A stretch of 64,000 nt of DNA from Metaphire vulgaris (GCA_018105865.1 CM030834.1:20664219-20728218), one strand, 5' to 3'. Shown: positions 47,101 through 59,526, counted from the first letter of the stretch. The notes: generated by a model not told the origin, from the letters alone. Program-made: numbers and translations.

Positions 47101-49702
47101 AAGCAGTGATTAGTTCATTCGATGTCTATATTGGGTGATCATCATTTTTGTCTCTTTTGCTAAAGTCTTGGTTAGCTTTTGTCTTCATTTCTACTGTATC
47201 TAAAATACGAACCTCTATTGTTGTTGATGGCTAATTAAAGGTATTTAATGGCTAATTAAAGATCCATAATGGCTACTTTCAAATTGTTAAATGATGTGGC
47301 TGCATTTGGCATCATTTACATTGTGGTAAACTTCACCGGCGTGAAATTGGTCAGCATGGCGTACACTTGCTTTATGTTACCTGATTTTTGACTCGGGCTG
47401 GAGGAAGAACTTCTGCTTTGATGATGTCGACTTTGGATTCAGCATATATTCACTATAGAACAATGACAAGACCGATGGTTCGCATTTAAATATGAGTGTT
47501 GAAATCTTTTCGTCTTTCAGGTCCCGTAGAGGGCGCTGCTGACTTTGCACTGCTTGGTGCTGCAATTGAAGACTGTATCTTTCAGGAGTTCAAGAACACA
47601 GAAATGAAGTATAAAAATCGCATCCGCAGTCGTATCGCAAATATAAAGGTAGTAGAGAAGATTTAAAAGCAGCAGATGGCTTATGATTATCGCTTTTATG
47701 GCCGATTATATTCATTAGACATAGTTCTTTGATTTTATAGTAATTAGGAGGAAGCATGAAGCACATACAGCTTAAGAAACAATTATGTCAACTGTCATAG
47801 CTGACAGGTCAGACATAAAAATGTATATATATCTTCTGTGCTTTGTAATATCAAACGTTTGTCAAATTTCATGCAGCCAATCACTGCTATTGTGGAGATA
47901 ACATGGTTGGTTTGCCGCCTTGAACTGATAACGAATGATGCTTATTAAGAACTTGTTGCCGCTACAGGATCCGAAGAATCCACGTCTGCGCGAGGACGTT
48001 CTCCTCGGCTACATAAGCCCAGAGCGGATGGCTGCGATGACGGCCGAGGAAATGGCCAGCCAGGAGCTGAAAGAGCTGCGGGCAAAACTTACCAAGGAAG
48101 CGATCGATGACCACCAGATGGGGACACAGGCCGGCACAAAGTCTGACCTCTTCAAGTGCAGCAAATGCGGCGAGAGAAATACCACCTACAACCAGGTATC
48201 GCTTTGAATTTGTTAAAAATATTCCTTTTATTTTATTTTATTGATTGCTTTTATAAAATTTTTAGCAATTCTGCATTCAGGTTTTGGAAGTGATTTATGA
48301 TTTAAGCCCATATAAGCCCATATAAGTTTTTGTGATTAACACGTTGACCGCCACTACAAACATTATTCATACGCCAAAGATCGCACAATCATCATTGCGT
48401 AGAATACGAGATAACTCGTATCCGGCGCCTGCTGTATATAAATTTAGTACGAGTTAACTCGTACCTGGCGGTCAACGTGTTAACTAATGATGACAGTTTC
48501 ATATTGTGCTTATTTGCCGAGCAATCTAGTTTCAGAGATCTGCATAAGTTTAATGACATTCTCATGAGGTGAACATTGAAGCATCATCATTATTTTCTTA
48601 AAAGGTCCAGACTCGTAGTGCAGATGAGCCGATGACAACTTTCGTGCTGTGCAACCACTGTGGAAATCGGTGGAAGGTTAGAATTTCAGTTTCGAACAAG
48701 ATCGTTACATCCTTCTTGTAACGTCAAATCTCTTCCTAGAGAATGATATGATGAGGACTTCTTTGGATGAATTTTTCTTTATTCTTTGTAAATTGTTTGC
48801 TGACAAACATGGGCAATTTTCTACATTGTCCAATTATGTAGACCTAGAGTATTTGATTGATTAACACCTTAACCGTGTATTTAACTGTAACTCAATGTAA
48901 AACGGACGGATATATCTGGGATCCTCAGTTAAGGGGTTAAACAATGAATTCCATCACAGGCTTTCACAGATTCTGCAGCTCACCTTGGCATAATTGCTGA
49001 AATATCTCGAAATTTTGCAGAACATATAGTCGGGATATTTTTACACCCCCTCCAACAATCCCCCCATTTGAGGTCGACACCCCACCCTTCAAATTTGGTA
49101 ATGTGACAATGGTATGCATACAAAATGCATACTAATTAGCTCCGGACACTCCCCTCCCCAGTTTGAGGTTGACACTCCCCAAATTCACAATCCTAGAAAA
49201 ATCCCTGCATGTTATACACATGCATGCAACAGAAGGAGTTGCTTTATCTGGGCATTTTAACTGCAACCCTGTATTTTTCATATCATTTTCATTCATTTTT
49301 AAAAAATATGTTTTTGGCTTGAATCTCCGATTTGTATGTTCCCTGTTGAAAGGTGCCAACTGGCAAGTCATACATAGTCAGAGAACCATAGCTTTTGGGC
49401 CAAGAAATTGCATGATATTGCTTTGAGTGCAGATTGATTCAACTATTTGCAAGACCAACTTCTCTGGCTTGGTTTGAAACTTCACTTACCGTGGAATGTA
49501 ATGGTCCATAGTAGGCACTTCAGTGAATTTAACCTTTACACCACCAGATGCTTTGAAACCACATGCAGTGTAGCACCTTGTAACTAGGTGCAGTGTAACC
49601 GAGTCTACCGGTGGTTTAAGGGTTAAGAAATTGCTTGCGGGTCAAATTTTCTTCAAGCTGTTATTTGGCTGTTGTTTTTTTTTTCATTTTCAGTTTTGCT
49701 AA
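44144..49702 (+). CDS. TCEA1: Transcription elongation factor TFIIS, complete
   Basis: Exons: 44144-44212, 44864-44932, 46475-46583, 46804-47043, 47521-47648, 47968-48195, 48605-48676 and 49694-49702; 924 nt, 307 residues (human TCEA1 301). Domain I (TFIIS N-terminal): [56 protein letters not shown] Ser/Asp-rich linker follows. Domain [63 protein letters not shown]. Domain III zinc ribbon: [24 protein letters not shown] with the catalytic Asp-Glu hairpin, [11 protein letters not shown]. Role: nuclear factor that binds backtracked RNA polymerase II and triggers transcript cleavage. The last coding exon is only Phe-Cys-stop. Exon 4's acceptor is formed by a (TTTA)n repeat. Which vertebrate paralogue (TCEA1/2/3) it corresponds to is not resolvable. 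Confidence 0.95.
44450..44535 (-). repeat. SINE tail copy
   Basis: GTAAGTAAGTAAACTCTCGT followed by GAACTTATATTGCGCTG is the reverse complement of the CGCTATAGAAATCCACGAG plus (TTTAC)n tail family. In TFIIS intron 1. Confidence 0.55.
48336..48483. mobile_element. piggyBac-type MITE, perfect ends
   Basis: TTAA at both ends (48336-48339 and 48480-48483) and perfect 14-bp inverted ends CACGTTGACCGCCA bound a 140-bp element. The interior contains an 18-bp perfect palindrome GTACGAGTTAACTCGTAC and a partner ATACGAGATAACTCGTAT. In TFIIS intron 6. Confidence 0.85.
48861..48940. mobile_element. piggyBac-type MITE
   Basis: TTAA flanks (48861-48864 and 48937-48940) around a 72-bp element with ends CACCTTAACCGTG and CCCCTTAACTGAG. 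In TFIIS intron 7. Confidence 0.65.
49529..49626. mobile_element. piggyBac-type MITE
   Basis: TTAA flanks (49529-49532 and 49623-49626). The ends are CCTTTACACCACCAG and CCCTTAAACCACCGG. The core TTGTAACTAGGTGCAGTGTA then ACCGAGT matches the copy at 910-981. In TFIIS intron 7. Confidence 0.7.
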
Positions 49703-49904
49703 ACGCCACGAAAGATGAACCTTCAGTCATTAGTCATCACTGGCAAAGAGATGCTTGTGTCTTTGATCTTCGAGTCTGTTTCACGTTAACGATATTTCTC
49801 AATTTAATGTAAATAGACAGGATGTCTTTAAGTTCAGACGATTGATTCACCAAGGGTTATGGACTTTTGCAGTTTATTTGAAGTTCCCATTGGAGTGGTG
49901 TTTG

Positions 49905-49910
49905 AATAAA
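49905..49910 (+). terminator. Candidate polyadenylation signal of TFIIS
   Basis: AATAAA 203 nt after the stop codon. The site at about 50267 is an alternative. Confidence 0.5.
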
Positions 49911-50589
49911 TGTTACGATTGACTTTTGCATACGTACACTTGACATTGTCATAGCTTTCAGACGACGTGTGAAAGCTTATTTAAGTGAGCTAATAAAGGT
50001 TTAGACTGTTGTTTTTGATTATTGAACTTTCTCTAGAAAGTTGCTGAAGTGTTTTGAGCATTTATTTTGGTGGTAGATTTTGGTTTGAACATTGTTACGT
50101 TTGATTGCTTTTTGCGTCCAGGATGAGAAAATCTGGTTAGAAAGTTTGGGACGTTATTCTCATAGAAATTTATGTCGTTATAGCCTTAATGCATACAGTC
50201 TTAACACATTTTAATGTTCATTTTACTTTTGGTTTGTTTTATCATGATGCTTTACTAATAAAAGAAAACAGTAAGGTTAGTTCAAGTAATGGTTGTTATT
50301 TTTGGCACCTTGAGTGTTTTATAATACCATCTGCATAGTCTGCGGTGTTGTTTTCTAATTTCTGATATCTGCATTGAATATAAAAGAATTATAGGTCTAA
50401 CTGTAGTAGCTTCAGAAACACTACTGAGTTTGTGGACTATACATACTGTGTTCTAATTCTGTTTGCATTTATAATGTCTTTAAAAAAATTTGTACTGTGA
50501 GAAGAAATTCTGTGGTGGTTGAGCCTTCTGTGTTTTTATTTTCACTTTGTGAATTTCAGACTGAAGTAATTTTGAAGAGTGATTTGCCC

Positions 50590-50680
50590 AGAACAGAGTT
50601 GGATTTGGTGTGCCATCGGCTGATGCCCTGGGCATTATGATAGTGGCGCTATAGAAATTGATTGATTGATTGATTGAGTT
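50590..50680 (+). repeat. Short LINE-tail copy with (TTGA)n end
   Basis: TTGGATTTGGTGTGCCATCG, then GCTGATGCCCTGGGCATTAT, AGTGGCGCTATAGAAATTGA and (TTGA)n. It matches the 3' UTR of the LINE at 37980-38577. Confidence 0.65.
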
Positions 50681-52384
50681 GTATGCAGTTGGCCAAATTG
50701 CTGTGTAGTCAGACCCACTTTTTCATGATGTCATTATCACCATAATATTGTTTGGTGTAATATTCCAAGTGTCGGTATTCATAGCAGTTATAAACTGTAG
50801 TCTGTCACCTTTTATGCTGTAGAGTTGAACAGCTAGCTCTTTGTTTGAATGTAGTATTAATGAGCTTTGAATGTATCGCATTGTGACTGTGCATGCGCGT
50901 GTGTGAAGCCCTTATTTGCATGTAGTGCTAATGAGCCTTTGATAGTAACGTGTTGTGACCTTGTTAGTTAGACCCGTCTCTTAGAACGGTTAGTTTTTTA
51001 AAATTGCAGTTCTGATGTGTAAGGACATTCTCTGAATTAGTAGATGATGTTGCAATCTGTTCCGTAATCTTTCATGTGGAGCATTACGCGATTGAGTTGG
51101 CTGCCTATATATATTCGTAGTGGATACAGCACATATGGCCTTCTTCTGCATTGTAACCGAATGTCTTTTGGGGAGTGGGGTGGGAGACAGATCAAAGCCT
51201 CTGCAGAGGACATGAAATATGCTACTGGAACAATGGCTCGGCTGCATTTTTGAGTGTATCTGGTATCCATCCGAATGTGAATTTTACGATACAGCATACA
51301 TGTATGTAATAATTATTGTGTGTGAGTGTGTTTGGCAGATTTCTTTTATGGATATCATTTCTGCTTCTAAATTGAACTTATTTAGTCGTTTAGTTTGTGC
51401 ATGCTGTGAAATTTTAGTTATAAATTCATTCAAGGAAGAGATTCAGGCTGAATTATTACTATTGCTGCTACAATGTACACTGTAGGCTACGTATGTGTGC
51501 ATAACACCCAGATAATTTCGCTGACTAATTTGAGGTTTGAAGCACGTGCGTCTATTTCAAGAGGTCTGTCGTGTGAGTTTCGTTCTTGTTTCTAAATGTG
51601 TTTCAGTCTGTTTCTGACTACAGCATCGCGATGGACGTATGAACGATTTCTTCAACCGGATCTTTCTTTGCTCGCGCATTAAAATCTGCAAAAGAGAAAT
51701 GTGGTTCGTTGAGCAGCGGTCATAAATGCAATGTTGCTTGCAAACGTCCCACTGTCTACTTTCAGATTTAATTTCATTTGGTTTAGTGGCATCCATAGAA
51801 CATGAAGTTGTGAGCTGCTGCAGTCTGCCTTAAACTAATGGAAAATCTGGATATTACAACCAGTTGCTGGTCTGGACCAGAGCAGGCAGTGTTTGACTTT
51901 TCTCTTTTCTAATTCGACTTGGATTTAGTTTGCCCTGTGATGATGCCATAGAAGTCGACTGATGGCGACCAGTCGTGTGGAATGGAGTGATTTCTCTGAC
52001 TGCAGATGAGTTCACCAGAGGGCGATACTCTTACGCCAAAGCTGTCTAAATGAACTTATGGTACGGTTCTACAGTGTACATGTATAATTAATATAATGCA
52101 TAGATTTTTATTTTAAAAATTAGTTTCACACTAGGCCTATACTGTAAGACTGATCTTTCTCTTAATCACAGAAATGCACCATCGGCAAGGTAGTGGCATT
52201 TTAAACCCTGAGATGTAACGTAGATCCCATGGGGTTAGTCGACTATTTGAACTTGTCGGGGAGACCTGACAACCAATGAAAGCAGCCTGGCTAGGCCTAT
52301 AGAAGCAACAGTCAATGCACAGACTAAAAACCACAGTTGGGGTAGGATTAGGACAATAGGCCTCAGGCGCTACTACTACTACTA

Positions 52385-53323
52385 CTACTAATCAGTGTTA
52401 GGAGTGATCTTAGATCAAAAGATCACGATCTAAGATCACAATTCATGATCTTTGATCTTTGATCTAGATCACTTTTTACTACTGATCTTTGACTCTGATT
52501 TTAAATCACTTTTTTGGTGATTTTGATCTTTATTATCAACAGAAGATCAAAGATCAAATTATAAGTATTCTCCCAACTAAGTCAATCAATCAACGAACTT
52601 CAATGTGTATTGAGTAAAATGGCGGACAAATCAAGCATTCGGACCTCAATGATCATGCTAGTGCAGCCGGTGCAGATGATGAGGATTATGGGTATGGCCC
52701 TGACATTAGTACTGGCACTGCCACTGGGACTCAGAGGGAGGCTTGCTCAGTTGCAACTGGTCGTGAAAATGCAGTCAAGATAGAGGTCATGCACTACCTG
52801 AATAACCCAAATAAGGAACTTTCTAGCTTGTTGGCATACCCACGTGTCAAGGCAGCATTTGTGAAATATAACACAACCCTACCATCTTCTGCACCTGTCG
52901 AAAGACTTTTTAGTATTGGAGGTTTGATAGCTACACCGCGAAGAAACAGGTTGTCTGATGCAACGTTTGAGCGTCTGCTCATGCTGAAAATGAACTGCCG
53001 TGTTCAACACTGACTGTGAACTGACAGTTAGTTGCTAAAATTGTCATGAACTGTTTTCAGTTGTGTTAGTAACTTAGTATTACAAAAGTTTACATGCATC
53101 GTACAGTGGAAACTTGTATCGTTATCATACGTGACACGTCATACATGATATAACTATATTTGTAATGATCTTTGATCTTAGATCACTTTTAAAGTGATCT
53201 TGATCTTAGATCATTTATACTCTAGTGATCTTTGATCTTGATCTTAGATCAATTTTTCTCTAGTGATCTTGATCTTTGATCAAGATCATTTTACAAGTGA
53301 TCTTTCCTAACACTGCTACTAAT
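52385..53323 (+). mobile_element. hAT transposon with 8-bp target duplication, mostly GATC subrepeats
   Basis: The 923-bp element (52393-53315) has inverted ends starting CAGTGTTAGGA on both sides and a perfect 8-bp duplication CTACTAAT (52385-52392 and 53316-53323). Both subterminal regions are packed with GATCTTTGATC, GATCTTAGATC and TGATCTTGATC units. The middle encodes, to the stop at 53011-53013, the C-terminal dimerisation domain of hAT transposases: YPRVKAAFVKYNTTLPSSAP, VERLFSIGGL, RRNRLSDATFERLLMLK. The N-terminal and catalytic parts are absent. The frame is intact and the ends are well preserved, so it may be fairly recent and mobilisable by a complete relative. Confidence 0.9.
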
Positions 53324-54379
53324 AATAATAATAACAATAGGCCTAATAATAATGTCATTTCAATTGGGTTGGGAGGCATTAACCTGTGCCGCTGTGCGAA
53401 ACCCACTATAAAACAGTGACCACACAGTCTTAAAAATAATTAATTGGATGTTAAAAGCGCTCTATTCAGATTTCTCTGCATTGAAAACAGCTGTTACTGC
53501 ATTTAAAGTAATCACAGGCCTGAGGAGAGGGGGTGCAGCCGGTACATTGTACCGGGGCCCATGGAGTTTTCAGGGGCCCAGATCCGGTGACGATAAGGTT
53601 TTTTGCTTGTCAGGGAGTTTTTTTGAGAATTGACAACGTTTTTTGCTTGTCAGGTTTTTCGGAGACTTGATAAATTTTTCTTAAGCATATTATTAGCGCC
53701 AATTCCAAACTGTCGGGTTTGAGCGGTGTTCAAGAAGGAATCTGGAATTGAGCTCCTTCAGATTTCGATGACTGTGTAATTTCCGCTCTGATCTGGAAGT
53801 AGGCAGTCTCAGCGAGCTGTCTTAGTAGGTAGGTCGAGACTCGAGAGACGCTTTACAGCGATCGTAAATATGTTTGGGCGGCCTAATGAACGCATTAACT
53901 TTTGTGACACAACGCTAGAATGCGCTCGATGCGGTGGATAAAGGGTTCTAAAAAATCAGTGCAAATATAAATGAGAAAGGTTGTTCCACTCGTCAACTCC
54001 AGTCCAGAGCAGGAAGACAGAAAAGCAGAAGGTTCATTCGATGTGCCCAGACCATTGTCGTCGTAGCCAGGGTTCAGGGTTATTTCTAGGACCGTCAATT
54101 TGGGGGTGGGGTGGGTGTCGGTACATATATGGGGGACGGTGTCGTTTCCCGGTGAAAAATGTCTGACAAGGGAAAAAAAGGTCATCACACAATTATCTCT
54201 GTCCACAAAAAGGCATCCCTGCTCAAACTGCTCAAATATTGGAGGGTGTCGGTCTCAAAATAGGCAATCCCTAGGTCAGATTGGGGGAATTGGGGTTTTG
54301 GGGGTCGTACCCGCAATAACTCATCCCTGGCTCAGATTGGGGGTGTCGGTCTCAAAATGGAGGGTAAGTGGGTGTAAAA
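53324..54379. other. Intergenic, no gene recognised
   Basis: A short (AAT)n run, a GGGGCCC-rich stretch (53560-53580) and several GGGGGTGTCGG[T] patterns (54100-54360). No coding or repeat ends that I can support. Confidence 0.45.
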
Positions 54380-54553
54380 TATCCCTGCCAGGGTTTCCTG
54401 GATATGGACGAACCATCAATGTAGGCACGCACATCTTGTTTAGCCTGGAACTATGGAACTCATTGCCTCAGCATTTGCGCATCGCAAATTCATGGCAGAT
54501 ATTTAGAACAAGATTAAGAACCCATATTTTTGACCTGGCTTGTCCACCATAGA
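54380..54553 (+). mobile_element. LINE reverse-transcriptase C-terminal fragment
   Basis: The plus strand encodes LELWNSLPQHLRIANSWQIF then RTRLRTHIFDLA, stopping at TAG. This is the last segment of CR1/L2-like LINE proteins (LWNSLP-LR-A-S---FK--LKTHLF). Confidence 0.7.
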
Positions 54554-54662
54554 CTGTCACCATAGGGGAACGGGTATAAATCTTACAAACTTTGAAAATA
54601 TTAAATGAAAAACATTAACAATTTTAAGGTAGTTTGATTTTGGAGGGGTATATATGCCGATA

Positions 54663-54838
54663 TAACCATAGGCGGATTTAGAGTTTAATATTTGGGTAGG
54701 CTAGCATGGGGTCTAGGGGTGCCATCCAGCACGCGACAGACCTGGTGTTGATGGAAAAACAATTTTTGTTTTGTTTTGGTGGGATTAGTTGTGTAGGCTT
54801 AAGCCTACCCTAGCCTTTAATAAAATCCGCCTATGGAT
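54663..54838. mobile_element. Inverted-repeat element (MITE-like)
   Basis: The ends CATAGGCGGATTTAGAGTTT and, reverse complemented, CATAGGCGGATTTTATTAAA pair over about 15 bp. The interior has GTAGGCTAGCATGGGG and its partial complement TTAAGCCTACCCTAGCC. No coding frame. Confidence 0.5.
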
Positions 54839-56360
54839 ATAACCCCAGTCGCTAAGCCCCTGGAGACCGACCGAATATTTCTAAGCTTACGCAACCTAAG
54901 GTTTGGGTTCAGTATGACATTGATGATGCCGTTAATTTGCATTTATCTTCTTTGTCAAATATGAGATTCATTTATAAAGGTCAAACTGTTTCTTAGGTGT
55001 TGGAGAAGATGGAGGGGTGGTGTGGGGTGGGTTTAACCACCAAAACGTCCGTTTCCTAAGAGACTTATGAACCAGATTGATTTATGCTCTCGATATCGTA
55101 ATAACATCGTAAATACACTGTAACATATAATCAGATTGTTTGCTATCTCTGAACAGCAAACACCCGAAAATCAATCAATCAATCAATCAAATCAATGAAA
55201 ACAATGCATGTTAATGGTCACTACTTCTTAAGATGATTTAAGACTAAGATGGCGGACATGATCTCAACAAACGAGCTCCAAATCTCTTTGAGCGTCTCCA
55301 GTGTTTAATCTAGAGTTCTAGACTATAGACTTCTGGATCCGGGGGAGGGGAAACTGACAAGGCCGGGGGAAGTCAGCTAGGGCTGCTGTTAGTTGATGTA
55401 ATGTGCCAAAATTTCCAGGAGGAAATTTGAAATTCCCAAGGGAAAGGGCAATTTCCCTCGGAAACGGCCTAGATTAAACCCTGGGCCTCTCTCCAACGCT
55501 TCTAATTGATAGGACATTTGACGAGCAACGAATTTTAGAGCAGTAACATGTCACATCGGACTAATAATGCTATTGCGCTACAAAATGTGCATCTTTTTCA
55601 ACTGACCAAGAATTTCATACCGGCTATTTAACGTTTTGAAATGTGCATGAATTCTTCCATACCAATAGAGAAAGCAGCCATTTGGATTAAATGCACCAAT
55701 GTCAGATGGAGAGAGCACGACATTAAATCTGACACTTTCATCATGCCTTTTGAACTTGACTTATGTCAAGCGAATTCACTTCATTATCGCCAACGACCTT
55801 AAAAAGAGAGTATAAATATTTGACGGTACCACGCGTAAGCTTGTAAGCTTGTCCAAAATCGCAAATAAAATGTAAAACCCTAGCGACGATAATTAAGACC
55901 AATAAAATTACCGTTACACAGTGACCACGATCGATAAAAAATGTCTGTCGCCGGGTTTTCTATCAGATTTGAAAAGCCGTCGGATGTCAATGTATTCGCG
56001 CTCATTATATCGAATCGCCGTTAATTTAATGATCATGTGCGATAATGAGATACATCAACATTAATATACAGGATATTTAGTTCGTTATAATCTCGGACAT
56101 ATAAATTTAGTGTCGCATCAGTTTTTTTTATAATCGCATTTAATTTGCATAAAGTTCTCGGTGCTCAAACACAACTTGATGGAATGTTTAAAAAACGATT
56201 ATGGGCTCGTTCAATGAGTTTGACGAGGACAAGATGGAGGATGGGTGATTGAAGAAGAGACACGGGGAAACGGAGAAGCTTGTTAAAAGTCGTTGAGTGA
56301 AGTCCTAGGTTAGCTTCTCTCGATCATTCCTTTTATTTTCCGAAGCGATTTTCCTCCGCT

Positions 56361-56362
<2 letters not shown>

Positions 56363-56446
<84 letters not shown>
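56363..56446. repeat. (TA)n microsatellite
   Basis: About 84 bp of TA repeat, intergenic. Confidence 0.95.
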
Positions 56447-56447
<1 letters not shown>

Positions 56448-58851
56448 TTATAAAGTTTTATTTGATTTGTAGCAAGTTAAAGTCGATATTGAGGCGCGTA
56501 CGTACGTGCTTTAATAACATAAGGTGACCGAAAATTACATTTCTTTGCAGTAGAACACATTTAGTACTTAAAAATTATTGGCATATATAGCGCATTTTTA
56601 GCGATGCACCTGGTGTTCGTTCTTCGTTCGTTCTTAGTCCGAAAATAGTGTCGAATTATACAGCGGTCGAGTCGATCTCTGAGTTGAACTGTTTAACCCT
56701 ATCTGGATTAGAGTGTTTGATCAGAGACGCGATTCAAATGAGTCCGACGCTATAGCCTACTATAAAAACGCATGGAATTTCGCCGGCGCTCATCTAAATC
56801 GTATTCGATAATCGATATGTTTGATCACGTAATAGAAATCAGAAATCCAAGCATACAGACAAGTGGTGTGGGGTGGGGTGGAGGAGGGGAAGTCGAGGGA
56901 GTCGACTGTAGCTCAGTTCAGTCTCATACTCATACGGCCAGGTAAAGAAGATCAAGACATTCGTTAAAATTCCAAATGAACGTATATTTTCTTAATTGAT
57001 TTCATGCAGAATTTGCTGAATACTCGCATAGTGGAGTTTGGAGCGTAGACTTACAACACCAAGACAAAAAGCTAGGCATAGTCCAGTGGCGTTTCCAAGA
57101 ACTCTTGGTGGGTGGGGATGCAATGAATTTCCAGGAAGATCCCATCGAAGGAATTATATGAAAACGGATTAGAAGAAATCTGTAGATTTGATTTATGAAT
57201 TATAATGTTCAGAATTGACAATGTATAAAAGCCATTTTAGCCTGGTTGTACAAAGTCATAATGTAAAATTGAGTTTTCTATTGCTGTAAGCGAATTTGTC
57301 GATGACATTGTCTATGGATATGTCCACATCTTTGTGGATTTGCGGATATGCGTAAAGGCTAATCCGTTTAGGCGAATATCTTCCAATTGAAGACGCATTT
57401 TGGTGGGCCGGTGGAGGAGGGGGGTGCATTCCCAGTCATACCCAACGTGGAACCTCCCCTGGTCTAGTCTCTTTCAAGTTGAACATGGCCACGATCACGC
57501 GAAGGCTATTCGATGGATCTTATAGCTAGACTTACAGTATCAGAGCCATCAGTATCAAGTAGATATATACGTTGTGGCTTTGTTGTAAAATCGGCACGGT
57601 GTAACTACAGGCCTATAAAAGTGGGGGCCCAACCCCTATATCTTCCACCTTCCCTATGGTAGCCTCTCAATCTCAAAAAGTGCGGGAAATGGTTCGAGCC
57701 TAAAGGCCTAATAGAAGTTTACGTCTTTGGATAACTATGTATAATTACTTAGGTGATGCTCAACCTGTCAATGTCTTTTATCTGGTAACTCATTCAGTCG
57801 ATATTTTATATTCAAGTCGATCAAAATTTTCCTTTTCAGATGTCCGTATGTCCGAGTATCCGTTTTGCCCATCACCTGTCAAGGAGCGACTTTGACGAGT
57901 TTCTAGACGATAATTTCCCCCACCCCCTCCCTCCCTCCCCCTTACCAGCAACCCCTACCCCTTCCTTCCACTCAACGACTGTGTTTTCTCATCGGAGCTG
58001 AACAAACTCTCGAATCATCGACCAACTGGTTATGAATTTACTCAGGTCGTCTTGGTCCGATCTCGAGACCGCATAGTAATATTTGCACGCAACGATAGGC
58101 AGCTCCACCCCTCTCTCCCTCCCGTCCTCCCTTCTCATCCGGCCAAGACCAATCGGGGGAGGCCGTCGCTCTGAACGTCTTAATCAGTCTAAAAAACCAA
58201 CGTACGACGACAAATTTACCGCAGAAACCAAACGCACGCATACTCTCCGACGGACAAGCACGCGTATATAGGGCCTGTATACGCGTTATATCTATATAGG
58301 CCTAAACAGCAGAATTCATTTTGATGCTAATTTATTGCCTCCGATCGCTCTGCCCCTCCCCCCCCCCAGCTCTTAAAGACTGCGTTTTGTGTCGCCCCAC
58401 AACTCCTGCGCCGGAGTGATTTCATAATAATAATATAAAAAACTGTGTACATGCCATGCAAGCACCGTCGTAGCCCTAATTAAGTAAGTGATTTAATACG
58501 CCTGTCGTCTCAATGGCGGACAAGACTATACAGTAAGTCATCAAAGTCGATTAGGTTTATATGTGAGACTCGATGCGCGAACCAGCGACGACCGGTCGGC
58601 GAAAGACTACCTGTTCGATTGGTCGCCTCGCCCTCCGCGCTGTTATCTTAAAGCGAGGACAAGTACTGCAGTAGTCAGTTCAGGGCCCGCCGACTCCTGA
58701 CGAGAGAAGGGAGGAGGGAGGGAGAGAAAGACCATAAAACGCTGCCGGTCGTAACAGAAGGTTTCAGTCGGTCGACTGCTTTGCAGGGCGTCGGCTGCTT
58801 CGCTCTCTCTCTCTCTCCCCTCTCTCTCCCTGGAGAGCAGACGTCGCGACA

Positions 58852-59237
58852 ATGGTAAAACTGAACTTCCTTTCCAGCTACGAAGCGGAAGACTGTTACC
58901 GGGCGCTCCGACGCCTGGCGAAGGGCAGCAAGAAGCACGCCCAGAACAACAACAACAACGACGGCGACGACGGTGGCGACGAAGACGATTCGGAGGTGTT
59001 CTGGGCGACGAACGAGCTGAACAGCAAGCGGAGGTTCTTTCGCCACGTCGAGACGCTGAACGCCGCGAAACAGAACGTCGGCGAGGCGCTGGCGATGGCC
59101 GAACTGTCGCTGATGGCGACGTCGGCATTCGCCGAGAACAAGTCGCCGACGCGTCGGTCGCCATCGTCGTCGTCGTCGACGAGGAAGAAAAGACTGCGGC
59201 ACCACGGACACTTCAAGTTCACCACCAGAAACACCAG
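58852..59237 (+). CDS. First coding exon of an unrecognised gene
   Basis: ATG at 58852 (context CGACAATGG) opens 128 codons plus two bases, ending at a good donor, ACCAG|GTCAGT. The stretch is strongly GC-rich with CpG and codon-like third-base G/C use, unlike the AT-rich surroundings, and lies in a CpG-rich island from about 58600. The product begins MVKLNFLSSYEAEDCYRALR. It then has an Asn run and an acidic DGDDGGDEDDSE stretch, a segment NELNSKRRFFRHVETLNAAK followed by a hydrophobic helix-like EALAMAELSLMAT, then Ser/Arg-rich sequence. I do not recognise the family and infer no function. The leader is a CT repeat (58800-58830). Frames on the opposite strand here are shadows. The next exon was not found and probably lies past the right edge. 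Confidence 0.6.
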
Positions 59238-59265
59238 GTCAGTCTCACAGATGAAACAATTTAGA

Positions 59266-59375
59266 GCTCTGTCTGTCTGTCTCTGTCTGTCTCTGTCTCT
59301 CTCTCACTCTCTCTCTCTCTGTCCTTCTGTTTCTCTTTCTTTTTACTGACTGTCTGTCTGTCTCTCTTCTTACTC

Positions 59376-59408
<33 letters not shown>

Positions 59409-59526
59409 TTCTTTCTCTCTCTGTCTCTTATATCTCTTCTCTTTTCTCTGTCTCTGTCTCTGTCTGTGTCGTCTCTCTCTCTATCTTTATATATCTCTCC
59501 TCTCTCTTCCTTTTTATTCTCTCTCA
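59266..59526. repeat. Long CT-rich (TCTG/CT)n tract
   Basis: About 260 bp of CTGT and CTCT repeats starting 29 bp after the donor of the preceding exon. Confidence 0.95.

Larger units (their letters stand above)
49703..52384. other. TFIIS 3' UTR and intergenic sequence
   Basis: The TFIIS 3' UTR comes first, with AATAAA at 49905-49910 and a second at about 50267. A LINE-tail copy is at 50590-50680. A diverged relative with TTGGATTTAGTTTGCC lies at about 51920. No protein gene recognised. Confidence 0.5.
54554..58600. other. Intergenic, no gene recognised
   Basis: Contains an inverted pair around a CCTA-rich segment (54663-54838, ATAGGCGGATTTAGAG against AAATCCGCCTATGG), a (TCAA)n run near 55170-55190 and the (TA)n at 56363-56446. 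From about 57850 the sequence becomes GC- and CT-rich, approaching the next gene. Open frames at 58038-58271 overlap on both strands and show no family motif. Confidence 0.45.

Noticed and set aside
58643..59234. Three minus-strand frames of 112-178 codons opposite the unrecognised exon
   Set aside because: GC-rich shadow frames with Arg/Ser/Val low complexity. The plus frame has an ATG in good context and a proper donor.
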